Under the pieces are notes generated by a model that was given only the letters and a program-made list of their open reading frames with translations, was not told the DNA's origin and ran no database searches. The position numbers and the translations under genes are program-made. From contig CALBNQ010000222.1 in the NCBI GenBank assembly GCA_937896495.1, forward strand, positions 1 through 17,350: 17,350 bases of DNA, read 5' to 3'. The stretch comes from an uncultured archaeon. Its GTDB lineage: Archaea; Thermoproteota; Nitrososphaeria; Nitrososphaerales; Nitrosopumilaceae. Shown piece by piece: positions 5,913 to 13,453 of the stretch (positions are counted from its first letter, which is position 1; each line of letters opens with the position of its first letter).

Positions 5913-6542
5913 ATGAAAAAAGAGATAAAAAAATTATTAGATATTGTAACAAGAAAAGGTTCTAGTAAAATTTTGAGTTTTAGTACACCGCATGTTTTCA
6001 AAGCATTACAAATTCTTGATGAACAAAAGTATGTGAGTAGAATAACATTTTGTAATGAATTGCACATCGGAGAAGGTGCAGTTAGAACATTGATTTCACA
6101 TTTGAAAGAAGATGAAATTGTAGATACAATCAAAGCTGGCACATTTCTAACAACAAAAGGTAAAAAATTCACAAAGAAATTTTCAGAGGTAATTGCAAAA
6201 CAATGCACGATAAAATCATGTAATATTGCTAGAGAAAAATATAATCATGTATTTCTCTTAAAAAACTATTCAAAGATAATTTGTAATGGAATGGATCAAA
6301 GAGATTATGCAATTATGTATGGTGCAAAAAGTGCAACAACACTATCATTTGAGAATGGAAAATTTGTATTTCCAAATGAAACTGATGATGCATTACTAGA
6401 AGATGTTAAAACAAAAAATATTTTGCTTAAAAAATTAAAACCTGAAGAACAAGATATCGTGATAATTGCCTCGTCAAATGATTCTTTTGTATCAGAGATT
6501 TCTGCAATAAATTCAGTTCTAACAACTTTGGCTACAAATTAA
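5913..6542 (+). CDS. DUF4443-like winged-helix regulator, divergent from cbtBA
   Basis: A 209-residue putative transcription factor. Residues about 20-90 form a winged helix-turn-helix (FKALQILDEQKYVSRITFCNELHIGEGAVRTLISHLKED, then a wing ending in KGKKFTKKF). Residues about 95-209 form a second domain (YNHVFLLKNY, GMDQRDYAIMYGAKSATTLSFENGKFVFP, EEQDIVIIAS) that resembles the ligand-binding part of archaeal DUF4443 proteins; that family name is from memory and not verified. C98 and C103 form a CX4C pair and C124 lies nearby, so metal sensing is possible. It is transcribed away from cbtB-cbtA, and the shared 83-bp region contains a perfect palindrome touching both TATA boxes. From this I infer that it represses itself and the cbt genes, perhaps in response to cobalt, nickel or cobalamin. 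Confidence 0.7.
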   Translation: MKKEIKKLLDIVTRKGSSKILSFSTPHVFKALQILDEQKYVSRITFCNELHIGEGAVRTLISHLKEDEIVDTIKAGTFLTTKGKKFTKKFSEVIAKQCTIKSCNIAREKYNHVFLLKNYSKIICNGMDQRDYAIMYGAKSATTLSFENGKFVFPNETDDALLEDVKTKNILLKKLKPEEQDIVIIASSNDSFVSEISAINSVLTTLATN

Positions 6543-6578
6543 GAAATCTATTTACTTGAAAAAATTTACAATTAATTC

Positions 6579-7223
6579 ATGGCAGGAAAACAGGTTTTAC
6601 TTGTTCCAATAATTGTAGGGGTTGTAGTTGGAATATTTTTAGTACTTTTTCCTGTTTCTGAAAATGATTCTCAAGCACTTACAAAATCAGTATTAATCGA
6701 AGGTGGATCTCCAATTATGGGAAATCATAATGCACCAATTACAATCTTAGAATGGGGAGATTATCAATGCACATATTGTTACAAATTTCATCAAGATTCT
6801 CTAAATATTATCAAGGAGGATTTTATTAAAACTGGAAAAGTAAAACTGGTTTTCAAAGATTATCCATTAAATGGTCCAGATTCAATCTTAGCTGCTGAGG
6901 CATCATATTGTGCACAAGACCAAGAAAAATACTGGCAATATCATGATGAATTATACAAAAACTGGGGAGGAGAGAGAACAGGATGGATTACAAGAGATTC
7001 TTTGAATGAATTTGCAGAGACAGTAGGCTTGAATACTGAGAAATTCAATGACTGTCTAAATGATCACAAGTACAAAGACAAAGTAATTGCACTTTATGAA
7101 TTTGGACAAGAATTAGGAATTGATGCTACACCATCATTTCTTGTATTCAATGATGAGAAAATTATCAAAATTCGAGGAAATCAACCATTAGAAGTATTTC
7201 TAAAAACGTTTGATGAATTGTAA
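6579..7223 (+). CDS. membrane-anchored DsbA-like thiol-disulfide oxidoreductase
   Basis: Thioredoxin-fold protein of the DsbA/thioredoxin_4 group that forms or exchanges disulfides in exported proteins. Residues 5-25 are one hydrophobic anchor, placing the catalytic domain outside the membrane. The domain begins at about 44 (SPIMGNHNAPITILEWGDYQC); the active site is CTYC at 64-67 and the cis-proline loop is ATPSF with P185. Two further cysteines, C111 and C159, could form a structural disulfide. The length (214 residues) fits the family. It has its own TATA box at about 6548-6558, 26 nt before the ATG, and stands 36 bp after the DUF4443-like gene in the same direction. Extracytoplasmic substrates with paired cysteines, such as the membrane protein at 9247, are conceivable partners. 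Confidence 0.85.
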   Translation: MAGKQVLLVPIIVGVVVGIFLVLFPVSENDSQALTKSVLIEGGSPIMGNHNAPITILEWGDYQCTYCYKFHQDSLNIIKEDFIKTGKVKLVFKDYPLNGPDSILAAEASYCAQDQEKYWQYHDELYKNWGGERTGWITRDSLNEFAETVGLNTEKFNDCLNDHKYKDKVIALYEFGQELGIDATPSFLVFNDEKIIKIRGNQPLEVFLKTFDEL

Positions 7224-7278
7224 ATCAAATAATCAGAAGTGAATCAATTAATATTCGCATATTAGAAAGAGAACACAA

Positions 7279-8562
7279 ATGAGGAAGAAAATTGATGTTG
7301 AAAAACAAGATTCCGTTAAACTCTATAAAATTAGAAAAACATTAGAAGAGTTATCTCGAAAATCAGGTAGAGGAACTGAACTCATTACAGTGTACATTCC
7401 AAAAGGTAAACAACTTCACGAAATTATCAGTTCACTACAACAAGAACAAGGAACAGCAGATAATATCAAATCAGATTTAACAAGATCACATGTGGTCGAT
7501 TCACTAGGCAAAGTTGTTTCAAGATTAAAACTATACAAAAAAACACCAGAACGTGGTTTAGTAATGTTCTGTGGGGCACTTCCACATGAAGAAGGAGGAC
7601 CATTAGGAAGTGAGGTAGTTACAGTATGGGAAGTAGAACCTCCAAAAGACTTGAATCAATATTTGTACAGATGTGATGATCATTTCCATGTAGATATTCT
7701 AAAGGATATGTTAAAAGATGATAATCTAATTGGATTTTTGGCAATAGATGCAAAAGATGCAGGATGGGGATTATTACACGGTGATAAAATTGAGGTGTTA
7801 TCACAGACAGGTTCTGGAGTAGCAGGAAAACACAGACAAGGAGGACAGTCTGCAAAAAGATTCCAAAAGTTAAGAGAGATGGAATTGAGTTATTTTTACA
7901 ACAGAGTTGCTCAAACTACAAGGGAATATTTTATTGATATCTATCCAGTAAAGGGATTAATCGTTTCAGGTCCAGGTCCTACAAAAGAGGATTTCATCAA
8001 TGGAAATTATTTGGAGTATAGATTACAAAATAATATAATTTCAACAATTGATTCATCCTATTCTGGAGCTGAAGGAATTAGAGAAGCTTTTGCAAAGTCA
8101 TCAGATATTTTAGGAAGTTTTAGAATGGTGGAAGAAAAGAAACTCATTGAAAATTTATTCAGAGAAATTAATACAAACACTGGAAAAGGGTCATACGGTT
8201 TACAAGAAGTTTTAGAATTTTTGAAAAACAATGTAGTTCAAACTTTGATAATAACAGATAACACAAATCTTTCCAGAGTAGAAGGACAATGCAAACGTTG
8301 TAAACATATTCAAGAAGACATCATAGAACGACCTCTAGTTATTCCAAAAAAGACAGAATACAAAAACAATCCATGTCCAGAATGTAAAGCCATGGAAGTG
8401 GAAGTAAATGAACAAGACATTGTAGATTATTTAGAATTACTTGCAGCAAAAACTGGAACAGAATTGGAAGTTATTTCAGGTAGTGCAGAACATGGGAATA
8501 TGCTTGCAAGTCTTGGAAAAATAGGAGCAATTCTAAGATACAATCCAGGACATTCTAAGTAA
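7279..8562 (+). CDS. prf1: peptide chain release factor aRF1
   Basis: Archaeal class-1 release factor: it reads all three stop codons in the ribosomal A site and triggers peptide release. The 427 residues match the family. The N-terminal domain holds the stop-codon NIKS motif (62-65) and YRCDDHF (130-136, the YxCxxxF motif). The catalytic loop GKHRQGGQSAKRF has GGQ at 188-190. The C-terminal domain carries a four-cysteine zinc site (C338, C341, C366, C369), which binds the GTPase partner region. A TATA box at 7245-7256 lies 28 nt upstream of the ATG. Its last 8 bp overlap tail-to-tail with the HIT gene on the other strand. A single-copy housekeeping gene, useful for placing the organism. Confidence 0.96.
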   Translation: MRKKIDVEKQDSVKLYKIRKTLEELSRKSGRGTELITVYIPKGKQLHEIISSLQQEQGTADNIKSDLTRSHVVDSLGKVVSRLKLYKKTPERGLVMFCGALPHEEGGPLGSEVVTVWEVEPPKDLNQYLYRCDDHFHVDILKDMLKDDNLIGFLAIDAKDAGWGLLHGDKIEVLSQTGSGVAGKHRQGGQSAKRFQKLREMELSYFYNRVAQTTREYFIDIYPVKGLIVSGPGPTKEDFINGNYLEYRLQNNIISTIDSSYSGAEGIREAFAKSSDILGSFRMVEEKKLIENLFREINTNTGKGSYGLQEVLEFLKNNVVQTLIITDNTNLSRVEGQCKRCKHIQEDIIERPLVIPKKTEYKNNPCPECKAMEVEVNEQDIVDYLELLAAKTGTELEVISGSAEHGNMLASLGKIGAILRYNPGHSK

Positions 8563-8962
8563 GAATAGTTCGAATCTTTTTTGATAATTCTAAAAGTTCA
8601 GAGTCATCTGCAATTTCTCGTTTTGTCCAAATTGCTCCCTTTACAGCATATCTAGGAATTATGTGAATATGTACATGAGGAATAATCTGTTTTGCAGATT
8701 TTCCGTTATTTTGGCTCAAAGTAAATGCATCAGCTCCTGTAGCATCCAAGATGGCTTTAGCTACTTTTGGAACAACTGAGAAGATGTTTCCTACATCAGT
8801 AATCTCCATATCAGTGATTTTTTCATGATGTTTTCTTGGAATTATCAAACTATGACCCACATCAACAGGGTATTTGTCTAAAAATGCAACATGTGATTCG
8901 TCTTCATAGATAAAATGTCCATCTCTTTTCCCATCTAAAATATCACAAAAAATACAAGTCAT
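8555..8962 (-). CDS. HIT-family nucleotide-binding hydrolase
   Basis: Histidine-triad protein, 135 residues, most like the HINT/HIT group that hydrolyses or transfers nucleoside monophosphates from phosphoramidates or dinucleotides. It opens with CIFCDIL (C3 and C6, possibly one half of the zinc site of HINT-like proteins), continues with GHSLIIPRKHHEKITDM (36-52) and ends the core with the triad HVHIHIIPR at 96-104, middle H98 being the expected nucleophile. A TATA box at 8981-8992 is centred 25 nt before the ATG. The stop lies within the end of aRF1 on the other strand (8-bp overlap). The cellular substrate is unknown. Confidence 0.92.
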   Translation of the reverse strand: MTCIFCDILDGKRDGHFIYEDESHVAFLDKYPVDVGHSLIIPRKHHEKITDMEITDVGNIFSVVPKVAKAILDATGADAFTLSQNNGKSAKQIIPHVHIHIIPRYAVKGAIWTKREIADDSELLELSKKIRTILT

Positions 8963-9022
8963 GAATAATTTGGAATTGGGATTTAATTTATTAGTTTTAC
9001 AATTAGAATGTGTAAATTAGAT

Positions 9023-9109
9023 TCAACTATACAACAAAAATCCAAGTATCCCATAAAATGCAATAATAGATACTACAATCACTATTCCACCCAGTATTGC
9101 TTTTCTCAT
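9023..9109 (-). CDS. 28-residue single-span membrane peptide
   Basis: A complete small ORF: MRKAILGGIVIVVSIIAFYG then ILGFLLYS and TGA. It starts with two basic residues (inside-positive) and then forms one unbroken hydrophobic helix of about 22 residues, with no charge afterwards. Random AT-rich DNA seldom gives this pattern with a start and a stop at both ends of the helix. A TATA box at 9131-9140 (TCTTTAAATC on the minus strand) is centred exactly 27 nt before the ATG, as for the other genes here, which is the main reason for calling it. It sits between the HIT gene and the His-rich membrane protein. No function can be assigned; it could be a subunit of a membrane complex or a small regulator. 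Confidence 0.6.
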   Translation of the reverse strand: MRKAILGGIVIVVSIIAFYGILGFLLYS

Positions 9110-9130
9110 ATTATTTTTTGAAGAATTATC

Positions 9131-9140
9131 GATTTAAAGA
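9131..9140 (-). promoter_or_regulatory. TATA box of the 28-residue membrane peptide
   Basis: TCTTTAAATC on the minus strand, centred 27 nt upstream of the ATG at 9109. The spacing matches that of the well-supported genes in this window. Confidence 0.5.
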
Positions 9141-9246
9141 TTAAGAGAGTATTGAAAAAAGGAAGAAATTCTAAAAATTTTGAAAAATAATGTTTCATTA
9201 CCAACGAATGGTTAATTAGGGTAAATTTTAGAATCAGGATTGACTC

Positions 9247-9843
9247 ATGGGCAGAAAAGAACGACGAGAACGAGAAGTGAAACGTGAAAACTATGCCACT
9301 AAACGTTCAGCAGCCAAAAGAAAAGAGACACTCATTGCAGTTGCGGTACTAGCAGTAATAGGAGTGATTGTAGGATATGCTGCATTTTTGTTTGTCAATA
9401 TGACTGAAACTGCTCCAGGAGGTCCAGAAAATGCAGGTGCTTTAGGCAGTGAACATGCACATGCAGGAATTTTAGTTAAAATATTTGGAGACACATTTGA
9501 CTTTTCAGCACCAGCTTATCAGATCAAATCAAGTTGGATACATTTTGAAGCAAGAGATGGAACTACTGTTCACAAACATGCAACAGGAGTAACCTTGGGA
9601 TATCTCTTTGAGACATTATCTTTAGGTCTTGATGACAAATGCTTTGTATTCCAAGATGGTAGAAGTTTTTGTTCAGATGATGATTATACACTAAAGTTTT
9701 TCATCAATGATGACCAAGTATCTGATATTAGAAATTACAATTTCGCAGATGGTGACAGAATTTTGATTTCATACGGTGAGGGAACACCTGAAGAAATTGA
9801 ATCACAATTACTTGAATTGAATAATCAAGAAATCCAAGAATAG
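9247..9843 (+). CDS. membrane-anchored His-rich extracytoplasmic protein
   Basis: A 198-residue protein of a type I have seen in thaumarchaeal genomes, sometimes labelled protein-disulfide isomerase, though no CXXC or thioredoxin fold is visible. Residues 1-27 are extremely basic (GRKERREREVKRE...KRSAAKRK) and stay in the cytoplasm; 28-51 is the membrane anchor; the rest lies outside. The outer domain has clustered histidines: HAHAG (70-74), H99 in WIHFE and HKHATG (109-114), plus C132 and C142. This arrangement suggests metal binding, probably copper or zinc. The C-terminal part (about 148-177, YTLKFFINDDQV...GDRILISYG) resembles a beta-grasp strand pair as in DUF4430-type proteins. It ends 4 bp from the convergent zinc-ribbon gene. 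Function unknown. Confidence 0.75.
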   Translation: MGRKERREREVKRENYATKRSAAKRKETLIAVAVLAVIGVIVGYAAFLFVNMTETAPGGPENAGALGSEHAHAGILVKIFGDTFDFSAPAYQIKSSWIHFEARDGTTVHKHATGVTLGYLFETLSLGLDDKCFVFQDGRSFCSDDDYTLKFFINDDQVSDIRNYNFADGDRILISYGEGTPEEIESQLLELNNQEIQE

Positions 9844-9847
9844 AAAA

Positions 9848-10069
9848 TTATTTGTCTTTGGTAGTAAAGGTAGCTGCATTATCAAAGAACATGTAATATC
9901 CACATTTCATGCATTTTAGAACAGTCAATGCAGTGGTTAGAAATTCTTTATCTTCAAAACGTCCACTAAGTTTCACGTTTTCTCCTGCAATCTCGGCTTT
10001 GTTACTTTGACATACAGGACATGCAAGTTGCTTTTGTTCCATTTGTTCATCGGATTTAGGTTCGCTCAT
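9848..10069 (-). CDS. small zinc-ribbon protein
   Basis: A 73-residue protein with two CxxC knuckles: CPVC at 17-20 and CMKC at 53-56, about 32 residues apart, which together would hold one zinc ion. Between them lies a segment of beta type (AEIAGENVKLSGRFEDKEFLTTALTVLKC), and the tail GYYMFFDNAAT is typical of short zinc-ribbon proteins. The first 14 residues are acidic and polar, probably disordered. A TATA-like GTTTTAATTC at 10091-10100 lies 27 nt upstream. It is cytoplasmic; DNA, RNA or protein binding are all possible and the sequence does not decide between them. It converges with the His-rich membrane protein with only 4 bp between stops. Confidence 0.75.
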   Translation of the reverse strand: MSEPKSDEQMEQKQLACPVCQSNKAEIAGENVKLSGRFEDKEFLTTALTVLKCMKCGYYMFFDNAATFTTKDK

Positions 10070-10120
10070 AGAATCATCAAAAAATAATTAGAATTAAAAC
10101 TTAATGAAATTTCAGTCAGA

Positions 10121-10993
10121 TTAAGAATCTTCAGAGATTAGAAAAACAACATCGGCAGACGTTGAGATTGTACTTTCTGAAGAGAAGATAGGTGTACTTC
10201 CAAACAGGGATTCGTCAGCAAATGCAGTCCTCATCATAGGTGAAGGTGATGAAAAATCATCCAATGTGATTGATTGAACACCAATGATTTTTTGATTAAG
10301 AGGTAACAAAGCATTTTCTGCTTTAGATTTTGCATTTTCTATGGCATTAGCAATAAGACCATCTTTTAAAGTTGAATGAGATTGTGGAGAGATTGTAAAG
10401 TGAACAGAGTTTACTTTGTTTACACCCGAAGACACTACTGAATCAAGTATAATATCTGCTGAATCAAGTTTGTCTGTTTTCACTTGAAGAATATTTGTTA
10501 CTTGATAACCAATTAATTCAGAAGTGTGTCTACCAGTATCTTTGTCTTGATAGTAATCATACAAAGGTGTAATTGAGAATCTTGATGTACTCAAATCATC
10601 ATCAGACATACCCATAGATTTCAAAGCATTTACAGAGTTTGATAATAAAATAGAGTTAGAATCTAATGCTGATTTTGCAGTATCTCCGTTTGTTTCAACA
10701 CCAAATTCAATTACAAGCAAATCAGGTTGTACATTTGTCTGAGCAGTTCCAGTAACAGAAATAGTATGTTCAGTTTGACTAAAAGATCCCATCATCGAAT
10801 GATGTTTTGCTATTTCAGCATCATGATATATTCCAGGACTTGCAGAATCAGAAATTTCAGATGAACTAATTTGTGCATCATCATTTTGAGATATTGCAGA
10901 ATTTTCAGGTTGAATTAAAACCACAGCAAATGCCAAAACCAAGACTACTCCAACTATGGCTGCAATATTTAGTGGATTCAATAAAGATTTCAA
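10121..10993 (-). CDS. SIMPL-domain (DUF541) exported protein
   Basis: A protein of the SIMPL/DUF541 family, seen in many bacteria and archaea as periplasmic or surface proteins with only loosely known roles (stress or oxidative protection in some bacteria). Residues 8-28 are a signal anchor; 30-75 form a Ser/Asp/His-rich linker; the SIMPL domain starts at 77 with HTISVTGTAQTNVQPDLLVIEF, the hallmark of the family, and continues to the end with SRFSITPLYDYYQDKDTGRH and a closing strand ADVVFLISEDS. The 290 residues fit the family plus linker. The start is TTG (10991-10993), with a weak TATA-like element about 30 nt upstream; no ATG is available at the anchor. It is divergent from ilvD, with 134 bp between the two starts. 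Confidence 0.85.
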   Translation of the reverse strand: MKSLLNPLNIAAIVGVVLVLAFAVVLIQPENSAISQNDDAQISSSEISDSASPGIYHDAEIAKHHSMMGSFSQTEHTISVTGTAQTNVQPDLLVIEFGVETNGDTAKSALDSNSILLSNSVNALKSMGMSDDDLSTSRFSITPLYDYYQDKDTGRHTSELIGYQVTNILQVKTDKLDSADIILDSVVSSGVNKVNSVHFTISPQSHSTLKDGLIANAIENAKSKAENALLPLNQKIIGVQSITLDDFSSPSPMMRTAFADESLFGSTPIFSSESTISTSADVVFLISEDS

Positions 10994-11047
10994 GAAAATA
11001 TAACATAAAAACTAGATGAATAATTTATCACAATTACTAATTAGAAT

Positions 11048-11107
11048 ATGGGAAGGGAATACACAAAAGGAAAAAGTGTAATTTTAAAGGCAATATCTAA
11101 ATTATAG
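11048..11107 (+). CDS. possible 19-residue mini-ORF upstream of ilvD
   Basis: ATG at 11048 opens a short basic peptide, MGREYTKGKSVILKAISKL, ending in TAG 20 bp before the ilvD start. An AT-rich TATA-like element (TAATTTATC, 11021-11029) is at a fitting distance. However, the ilvD TATA box overlaps its end, so the two cannot sit on one leaderless design, and 20 codons can be open by chance. A leader peptide for ilvD is possible but not supported by any run of branched-chain codons. Confidence 0.2.
   Translation: MGREYTKGKSVILKAISKL
11096..11107 (+). promoter_or_regulatory. TATA box of ilvD
   Basis: TCTAAATTATAG centred 27 nt before the ilvD ATG, which predicts a leaderless mRNA and supports the ATG at 11128 as the start. 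Confidence 0.55.
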
Positions 11108-11127
11108 CAATCAAAAATTGACATGTT

Positions 11128-12801
11128 ATGGAAATTTCCAGTAAAAATGTAGTTGAAGGTACCAGTAGAGCTCCACAAAGAGCAATGTACAAAGCTATGG
11201 GATTAACAGATGAGGATTTATCAAAAAAATTCATAGGTGTTTGTCATACTGGAAATGAGGCAACACCATGTAACATTCACCTTCCCAGACTAGCCCTCAA
11301 AGCAAAAGAAGGAGTATCAGCTACTGGTGCAACACCTAGAGAATTTTCAACTATTGCAGTAAGTGATGGAATTGCAATGGGACATGAAGGAATGAAATCT
11401 TCTTTAATTTCCAGAGAAGTAATAGCAGATTCTATTGAATTAATGGTTAGAGCACATCAGTATGATGCACTGGTAGGAATTGCAGGGTGTGACAAAAGTT
11501 TACCTGGAACAATGATGGCAATGGCAAGATTGAACATTCCATCAGTGTTTGTGTATGGTGGAACAATAATGCCTGGAATGCTTGAAGGAAAAGAGCTTAC
11601 AGTAGTTGATGTGTATGAAGCAGTTGGCGCATATGATGCAGGGAACTTGTCATTAGAAGGATTAAAAAATATTGAAAATACTGCATGTCCAAATGAAGGA
11701 TCATGTGGGGGCATGTTTACTGCAAATACAATGGCATCAATTTCAGAAGCTATAGGATTAGCATTACCTGGAAGTGCCAGTCCACCTGCAGAAGATGATA
11801 GACGTGAAAAAATGGTTTATGATTCAGGAGTTGCATGTGCAAAATTATTAGAAAATAACATTAGACCAAAAGAAATTTTGACATTTGAAGCATTTGAAAA
11901 TTCAATTGTAATGCTAAACTCCATTGGAGGTTCCACTAACGGAATTTTACATTTGTTAGCACTTGCAAGTGAAGTGAATATCAAATTAACATATGATGAT
12001 TTTGAAAGAATTAGAAAAAAGACACCACACTTGGCAGATATGAAGCCAGGTGGAAACTATGTAATGAATTCATTAGATAAGATTGGCGGAATTCCATTTG
12101 TATTAAAAAAATTATTAGACAAAGGGTTACTACATGAAAATTGCATTACAGTTACTGGAAAAACAATCAAAGAGAATTTAGATTCAATGAGTTTTTCAGC
12201 CCCTGATCAACATATTGTCAGACCAATTGAGAATCCACTTCATGAAGTTGGAACAGCAGTCGTTCTAAAAGGAACACTAGCCCCAGAAGGGGCAGTGATT
12301 AAAACTGCAGGAGTAGAGATGACCAAATTTACAGGAAAGGCTCGTGTGTATGACAGAGAAGAGTATGCATTTGATGCTGTTTCAAAAGGGGAGATTGATG
12401 AAGGAGATGTTGTAGTTATTAGATATGAAGGGCCAAAAGGCGGTCCAGGAATGAGAGAGATGTTAGCAACAACTGCAGCCCTTGTGGGTCAAGGACTAGG
12501 AAAAAAGGTAGCAATGGTTACTGATGGTAGATTCTCAGGAGGAACCAGAGGATTCATGGTAGGTCATGTTGCTCCTGAAGCATATGTTGGCGGTCCAATC
12601 GCATTAGTGAAAGATGGAGATAAAATTACAATTGATACTGAAACTAACATTATTGATTTGCATGTAACTTCTGAAGAGTTGACATCAAGAAAAAGTCAAT
12701 GGAATCCACCAAAACCAAATTACACAACAGGAGCTTTAGCTAAATTTGCCACACTAGTAGGTTCAGCTGCTGAAGGTGCAATTACAAAACCTAATTTATA
12801 A
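11128..12801 (+). CDS. ilvD: dihydroxy-acid dehydratase
   Basis: Iron-sulfur enzyme (EC 4.2.1.9) that removes water from 2,3-dihydroxy-3-methylbutanoate and its methylpentanoate homologue, the third step of valine, leucine and isoleucine synthesis, in the cytoplasm. The 557 residues match IlvD. The cluster cysteines are visible: C48 in PCNIHL, C121 in GCDKSLPG and C193 in [12 protein letters not shown], the three-cysteine pattern of the [2Fe-2S] enzymes. The C-terminal half has [11 protein letters not shown] and the family signature [19 protein letters not shown]. The ATG at 11128 is in the usual place before the conserved [12 protein letters not shown]. Sugar-acid dehydratases of the same superfamily are the main alternative, but the sequence reads as true IlvD. 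Its last 6 bp overlap the end of the convergent HEPN-like gene. No other ilv gene is in the window. Confidence 0.96.
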   Translation: MEISSKNVVEGTSRAPQRAMYKAMGLTDEDLSKKFIGVCHTGNEATPCNIHLPRLALKAKEGVSATGATPREFSTIAVSDGIAMGHEGMKSSLISREVIADSIELMVRAHQYDALVGIAGCDKSLPGTMMAMARLNIPSVFVYGGTIMPGMLEGKELTVVDVYEAVGAYDAGNLSLEGLKNIENTACPNEGSCGGMFTANTMASISEAIGLALPGSASPPAEDDRREKMVYDSGVACAKLLENNIRPKEILTFEAFENSIVMLNSIGGSTNGILHLLALASEVNIKLTYDDFERIRKKTPHLADMKPGGNYVMNSLDKIGGIPFVLKKLLDKGLLHENCITVTGKTIKENLDSMSFSAPDQHIVRPIENPLHEVGTAVVLKGTLAPEGAVIKTAGVEMTKFTGKARVYDREEYAFDAVSKGEIDEGDVVVIRYEGPKGGPGMREMLATTAALVGQGLGKKVAMVTDGRFSGGTRGFMVGHVAPEAYVGGPIALVKDGDKITIDTETNIIDLHVTSEELTSRKSQWNPPKPNYTTGALAKFATLVGSAAEGAITKPNL

Positions 12802-13353
12802 AATTTCAGATATTTTTTCTAAATCTATTTTTTGTTGTTCTGTGACATAGATTTTGAGTAATATTTTCCAAGCTTTTTGAAAATCTGTTGAGAATTTTTT
12901 AAATCCAGAAACAGATGAAAGTGGTATAGTGGATTTTGGATTATACACCACATCGCTAATTGAAATACAATGTACTGTATCATTTCTAACTTCAAAGAGT
13001 CTAGACATGTCACGTGTAAATTCAGGAGAAAATACTTTCCAATCAAGAAATGTTCTAATCTTTCTATTAATTGGAACAAGATTTAGCAGGTATAGTAACT
13101 CGGCACTATCTGAATCATTTGAGGATTGAACTATTCTTAATCTAATTATTTCATCAAACAAAAATGCCATTTTAGAAAATGCAGAAAGTACACTATCACG
13201 ATTTTTTGCAATGGTTAGTTTTGAATTAAAACCATTTTTTAAAACACCATCATTTAGAAAATAATGTTTGTCTTTGTCAATTAGATATAATCGAATATTA
13301 GATGGTAGTTTTTTATTTTTTTTAATATTAGAGATTAATTTTGATACACTCAT
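12796..13353 (-). CDS. HEPN-like protein of unknown function
   Basis: A 185-residue mostly helical protein that I do not recognise by family. Near the C-terminus it has [13 protein letters not shown] with R123-N-D-T-V-H128, an RX4H motif like the catalytic motif of HEPN ribonucleases and of HEPN-type helical bundles. The region before it (about 50-120) has amphipathic helices ([41 protein letters not shown]), as in HEPN four-helix bundles. No nucleotidyltransferase (MNT) antitoxin gene is next to it. So it could be an orphan RNase, a host factor or a non-catalytic relative. A TATA-like CCTTAATTGC is centred 27 nt before the ATG. It overlaps the end of ilvD by 6 bp. Codon use is like that of the neighbours. 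The gene is real; the HEPN assignment is tentative. Confidence 0.65.
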   Translation of the reverse strand: MSVSKLISNIKKNKKLPSNIRLYLIDKDKHYFLNDGVLKNGFNSKLTIAKNRDSVLSAFSKMAFLFDEIIRLRIVQSSNDSDSAELLYLLNLVPINRKIRTFLDWKVFSPEFTRDMSRLFEVRNDTVHCISISDVVYNPKSTIPLSSVSGFKKFSTDFQKAWKILLKIYVTEQQKIDLEKISEIL

Positions 13354-13428
13354 GTGGCAACAACAAAATAAGATGCAATTAAGGATTTTGGAGATTTTCA
13401 GGCATTACGATAATATTTGAAAAGATGT

Positions 13429-13453
13429 AAAAAATAGATTCTTTTAGAAATCT
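13429..13453 (-). terminator. hairpin plus T-run terminator of the helicase gene
   Basis: On the minus strand the helicase stop codon overlaps AGATTTC-TAAAA-GAATCT, a six-pair stem with one bulged T, followed at once by ATTTTTT. Hairpin and T run together resemble an intrinsic terminator; in archaea the T run is the part that counts. Confidence 0.5.

Noticed and set aside
5903..6208. 101-codon minus-strand frame opposite the DUF4443-like gene
   Set aside because: Antisense to a clear helix-turn-helix coding region and lacks protein-like composition.
12825..13079. 84-codon minus-strand frame inside the HEPN-like gene
   Set aside because: Overlaps the longer frame in another register; the longer one has a proper start and TATA box.
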